A DNA stretch of 64,000 bases from Acidovorax sp. CF316 (GTDB lineage Bacteria; Pseudomonadota; Gammaproteobacteria; Burkholderiales; Burkholderiaceae_C), in the NCBI RefSeq assembly GCF_000276605.1, contig NZ_AKJX01000097.1:42062-106061 (forward strand), given 5' to 3'. Under the pieces are notes generated by a model, which searched no databases, had not been told where the DNA came from, and saw nothing but the letters and a program-made list of their open reading frames with translations. A program made the translations under genes and the position numbers. Positions 25,001 to 33,230 of the stretch are shown in pieces (within the stretch, counting starts at the first letter, position 1; each line of letters opens with the position of its first letter).

Positions 25001-28000
25001 GTCGGCTTCGTTGAGGTAGACGTTGTACAGCGGGATGCCGATGCGCAGCGTCTCGATGACCTTGACCGCTTCGTCGAAGGAGGCCTCTTCGGCCACGGGA
25101 GCCGGCGCCGGGGTGACCGCTGGCGCCACGGGGCTGGCTGCGACGTCGGGCAACACCTCGGGCAGCACTTCGGGCAGGGACTGCGGCAGCTCTTCGGCGG
25201 GCGCAACAGGCTCGGGAACCACGGCCAGCAGAGCTTCGGGCTCGGGCTGTGCGGGGGCCGGGGCGCCGGCGTCGAGCAGTTGGTCGTCGAGCTGGAATTC
25301 GAACGGCACATCGGACGCGGCCGCCACCACGGGCTCGGGCACGGGTGCCGGCGCGGGTTCTGCCGCGATCTCGAAGGTGTCGAGCATCGGCAGGTCGAAG
25401 TCGACCCCGGCAGGCGCTGCCGCGACCGGCTCGGCCACCACGGGGAGCTCGATGGCAGGCTGCGTTTGAGGGGTGTCGGGCACCTGGGCGACCGCCTCGG
25501 CAAACACCGCGAAATCGATCTCTTCGGTGACCGTGGAGCTGGTGTCGGGCACTTCCTTGGGGGCCTCGACCGCGATGATCTCGGGCTCCAGGGCGTCCTC
25601 GGGGACTTCGGTGGAGACGAAGTCGGCGTGGACGATTTCCTCTTCCTCCAGCGGCAGTTCCACGGCCTCGGGCACAGGCTCGGAGAGGGCCGGCACATCG
25701 ATCAGCTCGGGCACGGGCGCGAAGTCTTCCACCGCCTGGGGCACGGCCTCGGGCAGTTCGGCGGGCACGTCGATCAGCTGCGGCACCTCGGCGGCGGGCT
25801 CAGGAGCGGGCGCAGCAGCCGGCTCGGCGGCGGTCGAGGTCAGGGACAGCAGGGTGCCATCCTGGCGCATGGCTTCCGCGGCCTTGCGGAAGGCCTCGGG
25901 TTGCCAGTGCGTGGGGCTGCCCGAGGCCAGGCTGTCCGCCCAGTCGCCAAAGGCATGCAGGGTGTCGGTGGACAGCTGCAGCAGCGGCCCCTTCATGGGC
26001 TTTTGCTCGGCCAGCCAGGCATTGAGCACCTGCTCCATCGACCAGGCGGCTTCGCCGAAGTCGTTGAGGCCGACCATGCGCGAGCTGCCCTTCAGGGTGT
26101 GGAAGGCACGGCGCAGCGTGGTCTGCTCGCTCAGCTCGCCCGGCTCGTTGCGCAGGGTGGCGATGGCGGTCAGGCCGGTGGCGACGACTTCGCGCGCTTC
26201 CTCGAGGAAGATCTCGAGCAGTTCGTCCTCGACCGCGACCGGGGGACGCACCACCGGTCCCGACACGGCGGGAACCGGTGCGGCCGGGGGCGCCACGGGG
26301 GCCGCGCCCAAGTGGCCAAAGCCGATGTCGGGGGCCAGTTGCTCGACCGGCGCGGGCGCGGGGGCCGGCTCCGCGAATTCGCCGGGAAGGGGCGAGAAAT
26401 CGGTGGGCGCGCTTTCGGGCTCTTCGACCGGGAAGCGCGGTACCACGTCGGGCAGCGGAATAGCGGCGCGCTCTTCGAGCTTGGCGGGCGTGACTTCCTG
26501 GGTGTTGTCGGTGGCGCGCGAACGGGTGCGGCCGGTGAGGATGCGCAGCTCGCCCTGCTCCTCGTCGTAGACGAAGAGCTTGCGTGCCATGGCACGCTGG
26601 TAGCTCAGCATGTCGATCAGGAAGCCCAGAGCCCCCATGCTGCTGCCCAGCTTTTCGAAGGCGGGCTGGCGCTCTTCCTCGGGGATGTCGTTGATCAGCA
26701 GGCGGTCGACGGTGTCGCGCATGCGCACAACGGCCAGCGAAGCCTGGTCCAGACCCAGCACCGACAGCACGCCGCGCATCTGCGCCATGTGGCCCGGCAC
26801 GGGGGCCAGCACCGCGGTGTCCTTGGGGTCGCGGAAGAACAGGTCCAGCGACTTTTCGGCCTCGGCCAGGGTGGCGCGCAGTTCGTCCACCACGCTGCCC
26901 ATGGTCTGGTTGTCGCTGACACGGCGGTACAGCTCTTCCATCCAGGCTTCCAGGGGCTCGGGCTCGGCACCGGCGCCCACGGCGGCCAGCCGCTCGGACA
27001 GGCGGGCGGCGCGCTCGGCCATCTGGTCTTCGGCGGCGTCGAGTTCCTCGAACGCGGCCTGCAGGTACAGCACCGAGGTGGCCACTTCCATGGCCAGCGC
27101 GGCCGATGGCGGTTCACCGGACTTGGTGGTGGCGTCCATCACCTGCGTGAGTGCCGTGGCCAGTTGCTCGCTGCCCGGGCTGAGCTTGCGCAGAGAGTCG
27201 CAGACCAGGCTGAACTGGTCGGCGGCGGGCTTGATCTTGTTGCGGTCACCGCCGGCCAGGGCCGACCAGGTTTCGGTGGCGGCGGCAATGCGCTTTCGGG
27301 CCTGGGCCAGCACGGCCGGGTCGAACCGGCCGAAGCGCGCGGTGTCGTAGTCCACGGGCTTGAAGCGGTCCAGGCTGAAGGCATGGCGCACCGTCATCAG
27401 CGCGGGGAACTTGGCTGCCGCGCCCTCTGGCACGGTGGTCTGCGAGCAGAAGAACAGCAGGTCCTGTACCAGGCGGTCGGCGATGGTCTGATCGCCCTTG
27501 GCCAGGGTGGCGTACTGCATGAGCACGCGCGAGGCCACGCGCTTCACGTACACGTCGGGCGGCAGCAGGCCGCCGGCAAAGGCCTCGAAGAAGGCGGCGC
27601 AGATCTTCCAGAACGCACGCGACTGGCGGTCCTGCTGGGCAGACACGAAGCCCAGGCAGGTTTCGTACATGGCGCGGGCGGCCTTGAGGTCGCCCGACTT
27701 GACGATGCGCAGCACGGCCGCGTCCAGCTGGCCGCGCGCCTGGGGTCCGTACGGCAGGGGTTCCGCGGGGATGGTGACCTCGGGCTCACGGAAGCGCCGC
27801 TCCACGGGCCACAGGTCGGCCGGGTGCACGCGCTCGGCGCCGGCCAGGGCCTGGGCATCGCGGTATTGGGGGAACAGGGCCACGGCCGAGACGGACTTGC
27901 CGGCCAGCACGCTTTCCAGGAACTCGATCAGGCCGAAGCTGGCCTTCTCGATGGTGTTCGTGGCCTCGTCGGTGCACAGCTCGGGGCGCTGCACGAAGCG

Positions 28001-28297
28001 CTGTACTGCAGCCTCCATGGCGCGCAGCACAAGCGCTGGCGGGCCCATGCCCACCATTTCGAGCGCACCGCTGGCCTGGTGCAGCTGCTGGCGTGCGATG
28101 CGCAGGGCACCGGCGTCGAGCGCGGCCAGATCGGATTCGTTGGCGGTTTCCACGTCGCGCACGAAGCGGCGCATGGACTTGACGGCACCGCCCAGAGATT
28201 TGCGCAGTTCGTCGAGCACCCAAGCCAAAGGACCCAGGTCCTGATCTCCCTGGGTCCAGTCTGCGGCCGGTGCATTTTTGACATCAATAGATGGCAT
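22019..28297 (-). CDS. chpA: ChpA-type hybrid chemosensory histidine kinase (HPt-CheA-CheW-REC)
   Basis: A 2092-residue CheA-like kinase of the type IV pilus (Pil-Chp) pathway. Residues 1-600 are helical and FimL-like, without a phosphorylatable His. HPt-type sites follow at H733 (FHTLKGSSRM), H1129 (AHSLAGSSATVG) and H1352 (LHTLKGSSRLAG). The dimerisation and ATPase domains occupy about 1470-1800, with N-box HLLRNCVAHGIE (1661-1672), DDGAG (1705-1709) and GLAGRGIGMD. A CheW-like domain spans about 1800-1945. The REC domain spans about 1968-2085, with D2017 (LSDIEMP). Long Pro/Glu/Ala linkers join these parts. Pseudomonas ChpA has more HPt sites. ATG 28297 follows pilJ by 51 bases. Confidence 0.93.
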   Translation of the reverse strand: MPSIDVKNAPAADWTQGDQDLGPLAWVLDELRKSLGGAVKSMRRFVRDVETANESDLAALDAGALRIARQQLHQASGALEMVGMGPPALVLRAMEAAVQRFVQRPELCTDEATNTIEKASFGLIEFLESVLAGKSVSAVALFPQYRDAQALAGAERVHPADLWPVERRFREPEVTIPAEPLPYGPQARGQLDAAVLRIVKSGDLKAARAMYETCLGFVSAQQDRQSRAFWKICAAFFEAFAGGLLPPDVYVKRVASRVLMQYATLAKGDQTIADRLVQDLLFFCSQTTVPEGAAAKFPALMTVRHAFSLDRFKPVDYDTARFGRFDPAVLAQARKRIAAATETWSALAGGDRNKIKPAADQFSLVCDSLRKLSPGSEQLATALTQVMDATTKSGEPPSAALAMEVATSVLYLQAAFEELDAAEDQMAERAARLSERLAAVGAGAEPEPLEAWMEELYRRVSDNQTMGSVVDELRATLAEAEKSLDLFFRDPKDTAVLAPVPGHMAQMRGVLSVLGLDQASLAVVRMRDTVDRLLINDIPEEERQPAFEKLGSSMGALGFLIDMLSYQRAMARKLFVYDEEQGELRILTGRTRSRATDNTQEVTPAKLEERAAIPLPDVVPRFPVEEPESAPTDFSPLPGEFAEPAPAPAPVEQLAPDIGFGHLGAAPVAPPAAPVPAVSGPVVRPPVAVEDELLEIFLEEAREVVATGLTAIATLRNEPGELSEQTTLRRAFHTLKGSSRMVGLNDFGEAAWSMEQVLNAWLAEQKPMKGPLLQLSTDTLHAFGDWADSLASGSPTHWQPEAFRKAAEAMRQDGTLLSLTSTAAEPAAAPAPEPAAEVPQLIDVPAELPEAVPQAVEDFAPVPELIDVPALSEPVPEAVELPLEEEEIVHADFVSTEVPEDALEPEIIAVEAPKEVPDTSSTVTEEIDFAVFAEAVAQVPDTPQTQPAIELPVVAEPVAAAPAGVDFDLPMLDTFEIAAEPAPAPVPEPVVAAASDVPFEFQLDDQLLDAGAPAPAQPEPEALLAVVPEPVAPAEELPQSLPEVLPEVLPDVAASPVAPAVTPAPAPVAEEASFDEAVKVIETLRIGIPLYNVYLNEADEWSRRLATCLQEWSLELHEPLPDTAVALAHSLAGSSATVGFTALSDLSRVLEHALQHVQLQTRGTKEQAQVFLDSAEDIRRLLHQFAAGFLKEPSQEVLAALRLILETEVDNTLSPEEEDAEVGIEAVAEPEPEPQPEPEPEPEPEPEPEPEPVVAPVVVPTGHVAPALSPVVHDDHGYEHEQEVDDAIARAVELSSDIDDDIDAIDVIDPDLFPIFEEEAQELLPQLGGALRQWASRPDNLGARSEVLRALHTLKGSSRLAGAMRLGEMAHRLESAIEQLDVETVTSAEIEPLQANFDGLQANFAALSAIGTQGPADAVVALPVPARAEAPVAEAPATAAAVAPVERPAALAAPAVRLPAASQLAPLRVAANQSVRVRAQLLDRLVNQAGEVMISRSRLDVRLSQFRSSLTDLSGNLDRLRLQLRDIEVQAESQMQSRLALSKDSAAGFDPLEFDRFTRVQELTRMMAESVNDVATVQRNLQRTMEGAEDDLIAQGRQARELQRDLLRTRMVEFEGIAERLYAVVRQASKETGKQIKLDITGGSIEMDRGVLDRMTPAFEHLLRNCVAHGIENPEARVAAGKPASGTITVDLHHEGNDVSVEFRDDGAGLNLPRIREKAIAQGLIEPGLELSDGDAANLIFTPGFSTASEVTGLAGRGIGMDVVRSEINALGGRIETTTETGKGAAFRMVLPLTTAVTQVVMLRAGDLSIGVPANLVEIVRRTSVADLQEAYKAGHFDDGLEQLPFFWAGALLQSSARSHESVGKTRPVVVFRSASQRIAMHVDEVLGNQEVVVKNLGPQLSRLPGLAGMSVLASGAVVLIYNPVALSTVYGDQVRSASAELPMVNDRVDAKGAAVAPLPSGVSQVPLILVVDDSITVRRVTQRLLQREGYRVALAADGLQALERLQDERPTVVLSDIEMPRMDGFDLARNIRADGALRDLPIIMITSRIAEKHREHAMELGVNHYLGKPYSDEELLSLIQHYARIAAAAEA
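24541..24620 (-). repeat. hexanucleotide-type repeat encoding a Glu-Pro tract in ChpA
   Basis: About 80 bases of alternating GGCTCG and GGCTCC-like units on the plus strand encode an uninterrupted Glu-Pro (once Gln-Pro) dipeptide repeat at ChpA residues about 1229-1252. Such a tract would be a stiff, charged linker between the second and third HPt modules. It may vary in length between strains by slipped replication. Confidence 0.8.
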
Positions 28298-28348
28298 GGG
28301 TTCGTCCCCGGCTGCAATGAGCCAGCTGGTTGATGACTACGGATCGCC

Positions 28349-30634
28349 TCAGGCGATCTTGAAACGGGCGACAGACTGGCGCAGTTCTTCGGCCATGTGC
28401 GACAGTTCGCGCACCTGCTGGGCCGTCGTGCGGGTACCTTCTCCGGTCTGCTCCGTCACGGCAAAAATGTGCTGGATGTTGTCGGCCACTTCGTTGGCCA
28501 GAACGGCTTCGCGGGAGGTCGAGGACGAGATCTGTTCGATCAGCTCGGCAAGGCGGCGCGACACGCGGTCAATCTCGGTCAGTGCGGTACCTGCGCTGTC
28601 GGACAGCCGGGCCCCTTCCACCACACCCTGCGTGGAGCGCTCCATAGCGGCCACGGCATCCTGGGTGTCGGTCTGAATGGCTTTCACGAGCGCCGAAATC
28701 TGGCGCGTGGCGTCTGCAGAACGTTCAGCAAGGCGCTGCACTTCTTCGGCCACCACCGAGAAGCCGCGGCCGGCTTCACCAGCGGATGCGGCCTGGATGG
28801 CGGCGTTCAGGGCCAGCACGTTCGTCTGTTCGGTAATGTCGGAAATCAGCTCGGTGATTTCACCGATCTCCTGCGAGGATTCGCCCAGGCGCTTGATGCG
28901 CTTGGAGGTGTCCTGGATCTGGTCGCGGATGGAGTTCATACCGCCGATGGCGTTCTGCACGGCCTGCAGACCGGAATCGGCCGCTTGCAGCGATTGGCGG
29001 GCCACAGTGGCCGACTCTTGCGCCTGCGTGGACACTTCGTTGATTCGGCTCGCCATGTCGAGCACCGAGCGGCCGGTTTCGCGAATTTCGCGCAGCTGCT
29101 CGGTCGAAGCGGCCAGCAGTTCGGTCGAGGTGGAGTCCACCTGCGCCGTCGTCTGGGCCACGCGGGTCGCCGTGTTCTGCACGCTGCCCACCAGCTGGCG
29201 CAGTTCTTCCACCGTATAGTTCACCGAGTCGGCGATGGCGCCGGTGATGTCCTCGGTCACGGTGGCTTCCTGGGTCAGATCGCCTTCAGCGACCGACTGC
29301 AGTTCGTTCATCAAACGCAAAATGGCGGCCTGGTTGGCGTCGTTGACGCGCTTGGCTTCCTGTTCCTGGCGCTTGGCGTCCTTCTGTTGCGATTCGGCAG
29401 CGGTCTGGCGGCCACGGCTGTCCAGCAGCTGGACGCGCGAAATGCCGATACCGCACAGCAGCACGAACAGGCCGGCAAGGCCCAGGGCCGCGATCTGGCC
29501 GGCACCCAGGCCAGTCTGTGCGGACAGCTTGCTCTGCAGGCCTTCGAGCTGGCGGCGCAGCGGTTCGCTGTCGGCAATGATGGCGGACTGTGCTTCACGG
29601 GCGGACACCAGGCCTTGCAGGTTGCCCAGAATGGCGCTGGCCTGCGTGCGGGTCTGTTCGTACAGCTTCACGAGGCCGTCGAGCTGCTCGCGGGTCTGTG
29701 CGTCCTTGGTGGCGCCAAGGCGCAGTTCGGGGCTGCCATCGAGCAGGCCCTGGGCGATTTCCTTGAACGAGTTCAAGTCCTTGCCAAGCAGGAACACGGC
29801 CTCGGGGCTCACGCCTTCCATGGTCTGGAATTCGTTGGCGGACTTGCCGATGCGCTGCGTCAGCATCACGAGCTGGCCGGCGGCCGAGATCTCGGCGGCG
29901 GGAGCGTTCTGCTGCAGCTTGAGCGAGGACACCGTTTCGGCGATTTCGAGCAGGTCGGACGACTGGCGGTTGATGGTGCGCAGAGCGTCGCCCACCTGGG
30001 TCAGGATCTTTTGCTGGCCCATCACCACGCCGGCGTTGCGCTCGGCGCGCTCCATCAGCGGCGTCACGGCGTCCAGGTCGGGCTTGTAGGGCTCGCCCAG
30101 CGATTGCACGCCCAGCTCGGCGTCACCAGCGGTCAGGGCGCGCACGTTGCGCGCCAGCACGCCCGAGCTTTCCACCACGTCGGGGAAGGCCTGTGGGCTA
30201 CCCACCAGGGCCTGCGACACCGACTTGGCCAGACGCTGCGACTGCATCAGGGACTGGCCGGTAGACGCCAGCTGCTGTGCGGAGCGGTCCGCCTGCACCA
30301 GCACCCAGTAGGCAATGCCGCCCAGCACCACCACACCAACGGCCAGCAGGGCCAGCAGGCGGCGCTGGTGGCCGGCGGCGGTGGAGGTACCCAGCACCGG
30401 CAGGGAGATCAGGTCGTCGTCGCTATCGGGTTCGGAGAGCTCGGGGGCATAGCCACCGGGATCGCCCTGCACGCTGTTCATCGCGTCGCTCTGGTACTCG
30501 CGCAGCGCGGCTGCCTCGAGCGAACCGGTCCCCAGTGCGTCCTGGCCGTCATCGGCCGCAGCGTTGCCCGCTGCGGCGTCCGGCGCACCGGGCTTCCGGT
30601 TGAACAGTTTTCCAAATTGATTGACGACGGACAT
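28349..30634 (-). CDS. pilJ: type IV pilus methyl-accepting chemotaxis protein PilJ
   Basis: A 761-residue inner-membrane chemoreceptor for the Pil-Chp system. A cytoplasmic N-terminal tail of about 90 residues precedes TM1 (RRLLALLAVGVVVLGGIAYW, about 91-113). A periplasmic PilJ-type sensor domain runs to about residue 390, with TM2 (IAALGLAGLFVLLCGIGISR) after it. A HAMP-like region and the MCP signalling domain follow, with hairpin tip ALNAAIQAASAGEAGRGFSVV. The N-terminal extension before TM1 is longer than in Pseudomonas PilJ. It lies between pilI and chpA, 21 bases after the pilI stop. No CheR/CheB-type (pilK/chpB) genes are present here, so adaptation enzymes must be elsewhere or absent. 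Confidence 0.93.
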   Translation of the reverse strand: MSVVNQFGKLFNRKPGAPDAAAGNAAADDGQDALGTGSLEAAALREYQSDAMNSVQGDPGGYAPELSEPDSDDDLISLPVLGTSTAAGHQRRLLALLAVGVVVLGGIAYWVLVQADRSAQQLASTGQSLMQSQRLAKSVSQALVGSPQAFPDVVESSGVLARNVRALTAGDAELGVQSLGEPYKPDLDAVTPLMERAERNAGVVMGQQKILTQVGDALRTINRQSSDLLEIAETVSSLKLQQNAPAAEISAAGQLVMLTQRIGKSANEFQTMEGVSPEAVFLLGKDLNSFKEIAQGLLDGSPELRLGATKDAQTREQLDGLVKLYEQTRTQASAILGNLQGLVSAREAQSAIIADSEPLRRQLEGLQSKLSAQTGLGAGQIAALGLAGLFVLLCGIGISRVQLLDSRGRQTAAESQQKDAKRQEQEAKRVNDANQAAILRLMNELQSVAEGDLTQEATVTEDITGAIADSVNYTVEELRQLVGSVQNTATRVAQTTAQVDSTSTELLAASTEQLREIRETGRSVLDMASRINEVSTQAQESATVARQSLQAADSGLQAVQNAIGGMNSIRDQIQDTSKRIKRLGESSQEIGEITELISDITEQTNVLALNAAIQAASAGEAGRGFSVVAEEVQRLAERSADATRQISALVKAIQTDTQDAVAAMERSTQGVVEGARLSDSAGTALTEIDRVSRRLAELIEQISSSTSREAVLANEVADNIQHIFAVTEQTGEGTRTTAQQVRELSHMAEELRQSVARFKIA

Positions 30635-30655
30635 GGTGCAGCCTTACAGAAAAAC

Positions 30656-31183
30656 TCAAGCACTGATGCTCAGGAAAGCGGGATGTTGGGACAGGATTTG
30701 CAGATTGAGCTCCTGCCAGCGCGCACCACCTGCATCGATGTAGGTGGTGCCGAAGAATGCGGGAGATTCCGGCGCAGGGGGTTCGGACGACACGAAGGAC
30801 TCCGTACCACGCAGGCCGGCCAGCTTGTCCACCAGCAGCGCGGCGTTCACTTCGAGCGCGGCGTTGAAGGCCAGCAGGCTGGACTCGGACAGGGCTTGCT
30901 CGGTGCGCGTGACCGTGGTGCCCAGCATGCCGGCGAGGTCGGCCACGCCGACCAGTCCGCCACGCAGGTTGGCGACACCGAGGAACCAGCTTTGCGTGTA
31001 CGGCACGGGCTGGACGGTGACCCAGGGGAAAATCTCGCCCGATTGGGCGAGAGGCAGAAGGTAGTACTGTCCTGCTGTCTCGACAGCCAGCCAGGACGAT
31101 ACGGACAAGCCTTCCGATCTGGCGGCCTGGAGGCGGCTGGCCAGTCGGACTTGTAGCTCGCGGAGGGCTTCGCGGTTGGCCAT
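30656..31183 (-). CDS. pilI: CheW-like adaptor PilI
   Basis: A 175-residue CheW-domain protein linking PilJ to ChpA. The domain starts near residue 30 (SWLAVETAGQYYLLPLAQSGEIF), with the typical VPYTQSWFLGVANLRGGLVGVADLAGMLG block in the middle. The sequence after residue 130 (EPPAPESPAFFGTTYIDAGG) is looser but ends in the usual LNLQILSQHPAFL helix. The ATG at 31183 follows the pilH stop by 15 bases. The order pilG-pilH-pilI-pilJ-chpA is as in other twitching bacteria, which makes the assignment secure. Confidence 0.9.
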   Translation of the reverse strand: MANREALRELQVRLASRLQAARSEGLSVSSWLAVETAGQYYLLPLAQSGEIFPWVTVQPVPYTQSWFLGVANLRGGLVGVADLAGMLGTTVTRTEQALSESSLLAFNAALEVNAALLVDKLAGLRGTESFVSSEPPAPESPAFFGTTYIDAGGARWQELNLQILSQHPAFLSISA

Positions 31184-31198
31184 GAACGCGCCGCTGCC

Positions 31199-31564
31199 TC
31201 AGTTCAGCGCGTCAATCTTGGCCTGCAGCTCGGCGGGATCCACCGGCTTGGTGATGTAGCCGCGCGCACCCTGGCGCATACCCCAGACCCGGTCGGTCTC
31301 CTGGTTCTTGCTGGTGCACATGATGATGGGCACGTCGGCGTACAGCGGATCACGGGTGATGGCACGCGTGAGCTGGAAGCCGTTCTGGCCAGGCATCACC
31401 ACGTCCATGAGGATCAGGTCGGGCTTGTCTTCGGCCAGGCGGCGGAAGGCTTCTTCGGCGTTCTCGGCCGTGCGCACCTGCATGCCTTTTTTCTGCAGCA
31501 GGTCCGTCAGAAACATCAACTCGGTCTTCGAATCGTCGACGACCAGAACTTTCTGGATGGGCAT
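31199..31564 (-). CDS. pilH: response regulator PilH
   Basis: A 121-residue stand-alone receiver domain that accepts phosphate from ChpA; in Pseudomonas PilH is linked to pilus retraction. Acidic pocket VVDDSKTE (D10, D11), phosphoacceptor D54 in ILMDVVMPG, the conserved Thr/Ser at MCTSKN and Lys in YITKPVDP are all present. Its ATG overlaps the last base of the pilG stop (TAATG), implying coupled translation. There is no output domain. The split between PilG and PilH rests on gene order and similarity to their Pseudomonas namesakes. Confidence 0.9.
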   Translation of the reverse strand: MPIQKVLVVDDSKTELMFLTDLLQKKGMQVRTAENAEEAFRRLAEDKPDLILMDVVMPGQNGFQLTRAITRDPLYADVPIIMCTSKNQETDRVWGMRQGARGYITKPVDPAELQAKIDALN

Positions 31565-31962
31565 TACATCGCTCCTTGTTGGGAATTGCCGAATTGCTGC
31601 ACAGCCTGCAGCAACTGGTCTTTGGTAAACGGTTTGGTGAGATATTCCTGGCAGCCGACCATGCGCCCGCGCGCCTTGTCGAATACGCCGTCCTTGGAGG
31701 ACAGCATCACCACCGGTGTATCTGCGAAACGGGCGTTGCGCTTGATGATCGCGCAGGTCTGGTACCCGTCGAGCTTGGGCATGAGAATGTCACAGAAAAT
31801 CAGCTGAGGCTGGTAATCGTTCACTTTCGCCAAAGCATCAAAGCCGTCGTCTGCCAACAAGACTTCGTGCCCCCCCTGCTTGAGAAAAATCTCGGCGCTT
31901 CGGCGGATGGTATTGCTGTCATCCACCACGAGCACTTTGAAAGATGCGCCTGTTGTAGTCAA
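31564..31962 (-). CDS. pilG: response regulator PilG
   Basis: A 132-residue stand-alone receiver domain and first gene of the pil-chp cluster. In Pseudomonas, PilG promotes pilus extension and works with cAMP signalling and FimL. Acidic pocket VVDDSNTIRR (D14, D15), phosphoacceptor D58 in IFCDILMPKLDGYQ, Ser in VMLSSKDG and Lys in EYLTKPFTKDQL are intact. The first-gene position and the sequence IFCDILMPKLDGYQTC identify it as PilG rather than PilH. A 49-base gap with a terminator separates it from the rubredoxin gene upstream, so its promoter must lie in or near that gap. Confidence 0.92.
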   Translation of the reverse strand: MTTTGASFKVLVVDDSNTIRRSAEIFLKQGGHEVLLADDGFDALAKVNDYQPQLIFCDILMPKLDGYQTCAIIKRNARFADTPVVMLSSKDGVFDKARGRMVGCQEYLTKPFTKDQLLQAVQQFGNSQQGAM

Positions 31963-31981
31963 TTGCTAATGCTCCCGATGG

Positions 31982-32010
31982 AAAAATAAACAGCGCGGCA
32001 GGAGCCGCGC
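31982..32010 (-). terminator. rho-independent terminator after the rubredoxin gene
   Basis: On the minus strand, stem GCGCGGC (32010-32004) and GCCGCGC (31999-31993) are separated by TCCT and followed by TGTTTATTTTT. It sits directly after the rubredoxin stop and 20 bases before pilG, isolating the pil-chp operon from the gene upstream. Confidence 0.88.
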
Positions 32011-32011
32011 A

Positions 32012-32185
32012 TCAAATCTGAACCATCTCGAAATCTTCCTTGCGGGCGCCACATTCCGGACAGGTCCAATTCATGGGCACCTGGTCCCAGGGAGTGTTGG
32101 GGGCGATGCCGTGCTCGGGCGCACCCTCTGCCTCGTCATAAATCCACCCGCAAATCAAACACATCCACGTTTTAGAGTCGGTCAC
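32012..32185 (-). CDS. rubA: rubredoxin
   Basis: A 57-residue iron-sulfur electron carrier. The two knuckles that hold the Fe(Cys)4 site are exact: MCLICGWIYDEAEG (C9, C12) and WTCPECGARKEDFE (C42, C45), with the aromatic core WDQVPMNW between. Translation probably starts at the GTG at 32185 (VTDSKTWMCL); no better-placed ATG gives the full domain. It usually passes electrons to alkane hydroxylases or oxygen-detoxifying enzymes, but no such partner is adjacent. It is divergent from thiD across a 94-base gap and ends at a strong terminator. The motif makes the call very secure. Confidence 0.93.
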   Translation of the reverse strand: MTDSKTWMCLICGWIYDEAEGAPEHGIAPNTPWDQVPMNWTCPECGARKEDFEMVQI

Positions 32186-32279
32186 AGCTTAAAGGGCCTT
32201 CACATAGAATGCAACGATTGTATCTAGTCATCTCCCCGGGCTGCGGCTTCCTTGCCACCCCCTATGCTGCCACTGGCCC

Positions 32280-33230
32280 ATGACCTCATCTGCACTCCCC
32301 CCCTCCGACATCGGTGACGCCGACGACGCATCCGGCGAAGAAGCCAGCCCGGCCTGCGTGCTGGTTTTCAACGCCAGCGACCCCAGCGGCGCCGGCGGCC
32401 TGACGGCCGACATCACCACCATCGCATCCGTCGGCGGCCACCCCATCGCGGTGGTCACAGGCGCCTACGCACGTGATACGGCGCAGATATTCGACCATTT
32501 CAGCTTCGATGACGAGGCCGTCTCAGAGCAGGCCCGGGCGGTGCTCGAGGACATGCCGGTGCAGGCCATCAAGGTGGGTTTCGTGGGCAGCCCCGAGAAC
32601 ATCAGCGCCATCGCCGAAATAACCACGGACTATGACGAGGTGCCGGTGATAGCGTACATGCCCAACCTGTCCTGGTGGACGGATGAGCAGATCGACGAGT
32701 ACTTGGACGCCTTCCGCGAGTTGTTGTTACCGCAGACTTCAGTGTTGGTTGGAAACCACAGCACGCTGTGGCGCTGGCTGCTGCCGGACTGGAAAAGCGA
32801 CCGCAGCCCGACCGCGCGCGACATCGCCCGGGCCGCCTCGGAGATGGGCGTGCCCTACACCCTGGTCACTGGCATCCCCCTGCCCGAGCAGTTCGTGGAG
32901 AACGTGCTGGCCTCGCCGCAGACGGTGCTGGGCAGCGGCAAGTTCGAGCTCTTCGACGCCACCTTCTCGGGCGCGGGCGACACGCTGTCGGCGGCGCTCA
33001 CGGCCCTGGTGGCCAGCGGCAACGACCTGGGCGAGGCCACCAGCGAGGCGCTGGGCTACCTGGACCGCTGCCTGGACGCCGGCTTTCGCCCCGGCATGGG
33101 CCACATCGTGCCCGACCGCATGTTCTGGGCCCAACCCGAGGACGAGGACGGAGAAGACGAAGAACAGACCCTGGACGAGACCAACGCCCTCGAAGGTTTC
33201 GTGATGCCCCCCCATGACACAAAGCACTGA
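32280..33230 (+). CDS. thiD: hydroxymethylpyrimidine/phosphomethylpyrimidine kinase-like protein
   Basis: A 316-residue ribokinase-fold kinase of the ThiD family, which phosphorylates the thiamine pyrimidine precursor. The substrate region [28 protein letters not shown], the conserved GAYARDT and the ATP/anion-hole motif [18 protein letters not shown] are visible. It carries an acidic N-terminal extension of about 25 residues and an unusually acidic C-terminal tail ([17 protein letters not shown]). Canonical ThiD has 'TALTVQ' after the glycine-rich loop, whereas this branch has [10 protein letters not shown], so substrate use may differ. It overlaps hemL by 17 bases. The ATG at 32280 follows a 94-base divergent gap with rubA. 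Confidence 0.82.
   Translation: MTSSALPPSDIGDADDASGEEASPACVLVFNASDPSGAGGLTADITTIASVGGHPIAVVTGAYARDTAQIFDHFSFDDEAVSEQARAVLEDMPVQAIKVGFVGSPENISAIAEITTDYDEVPVIAYMPNLSWWTDEQIDEYLDAFRELLLPQTSVLVGNHSTLWRWLLPDWKSDRSPTARDIARAASEMGVPYTLVTGIPLPEQFVENVLASPQTVLGSGKFELFDATFSGAGDTLSAALTALVASGNDLGEATSEALGYLDRCLDAGFRPGMGHIVPDRMFWAQPEDEDGEDEEQTLDETNALEGFVMPPHDTKH

Noticed and set aside
21998..28333. A plus-strand open frame of over 2100 codons opposite chpA
   Set aside because: Its amino-acid make-up (Gly, His, Arg, Gln and Val in low-complexity runs) is that of the antisense of a high-GC gene. The minus-strand frame has clear HPt, kinase, CheW and receiver domains. It is an antisense artefact.
32186..32279. 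Promoter pair in the rubA-thiD divergent gap
   Set aside because: TTCACA with TATCTA (plus) and TTGCAT with TAAGCT (minus) are too weak a match to report as features.
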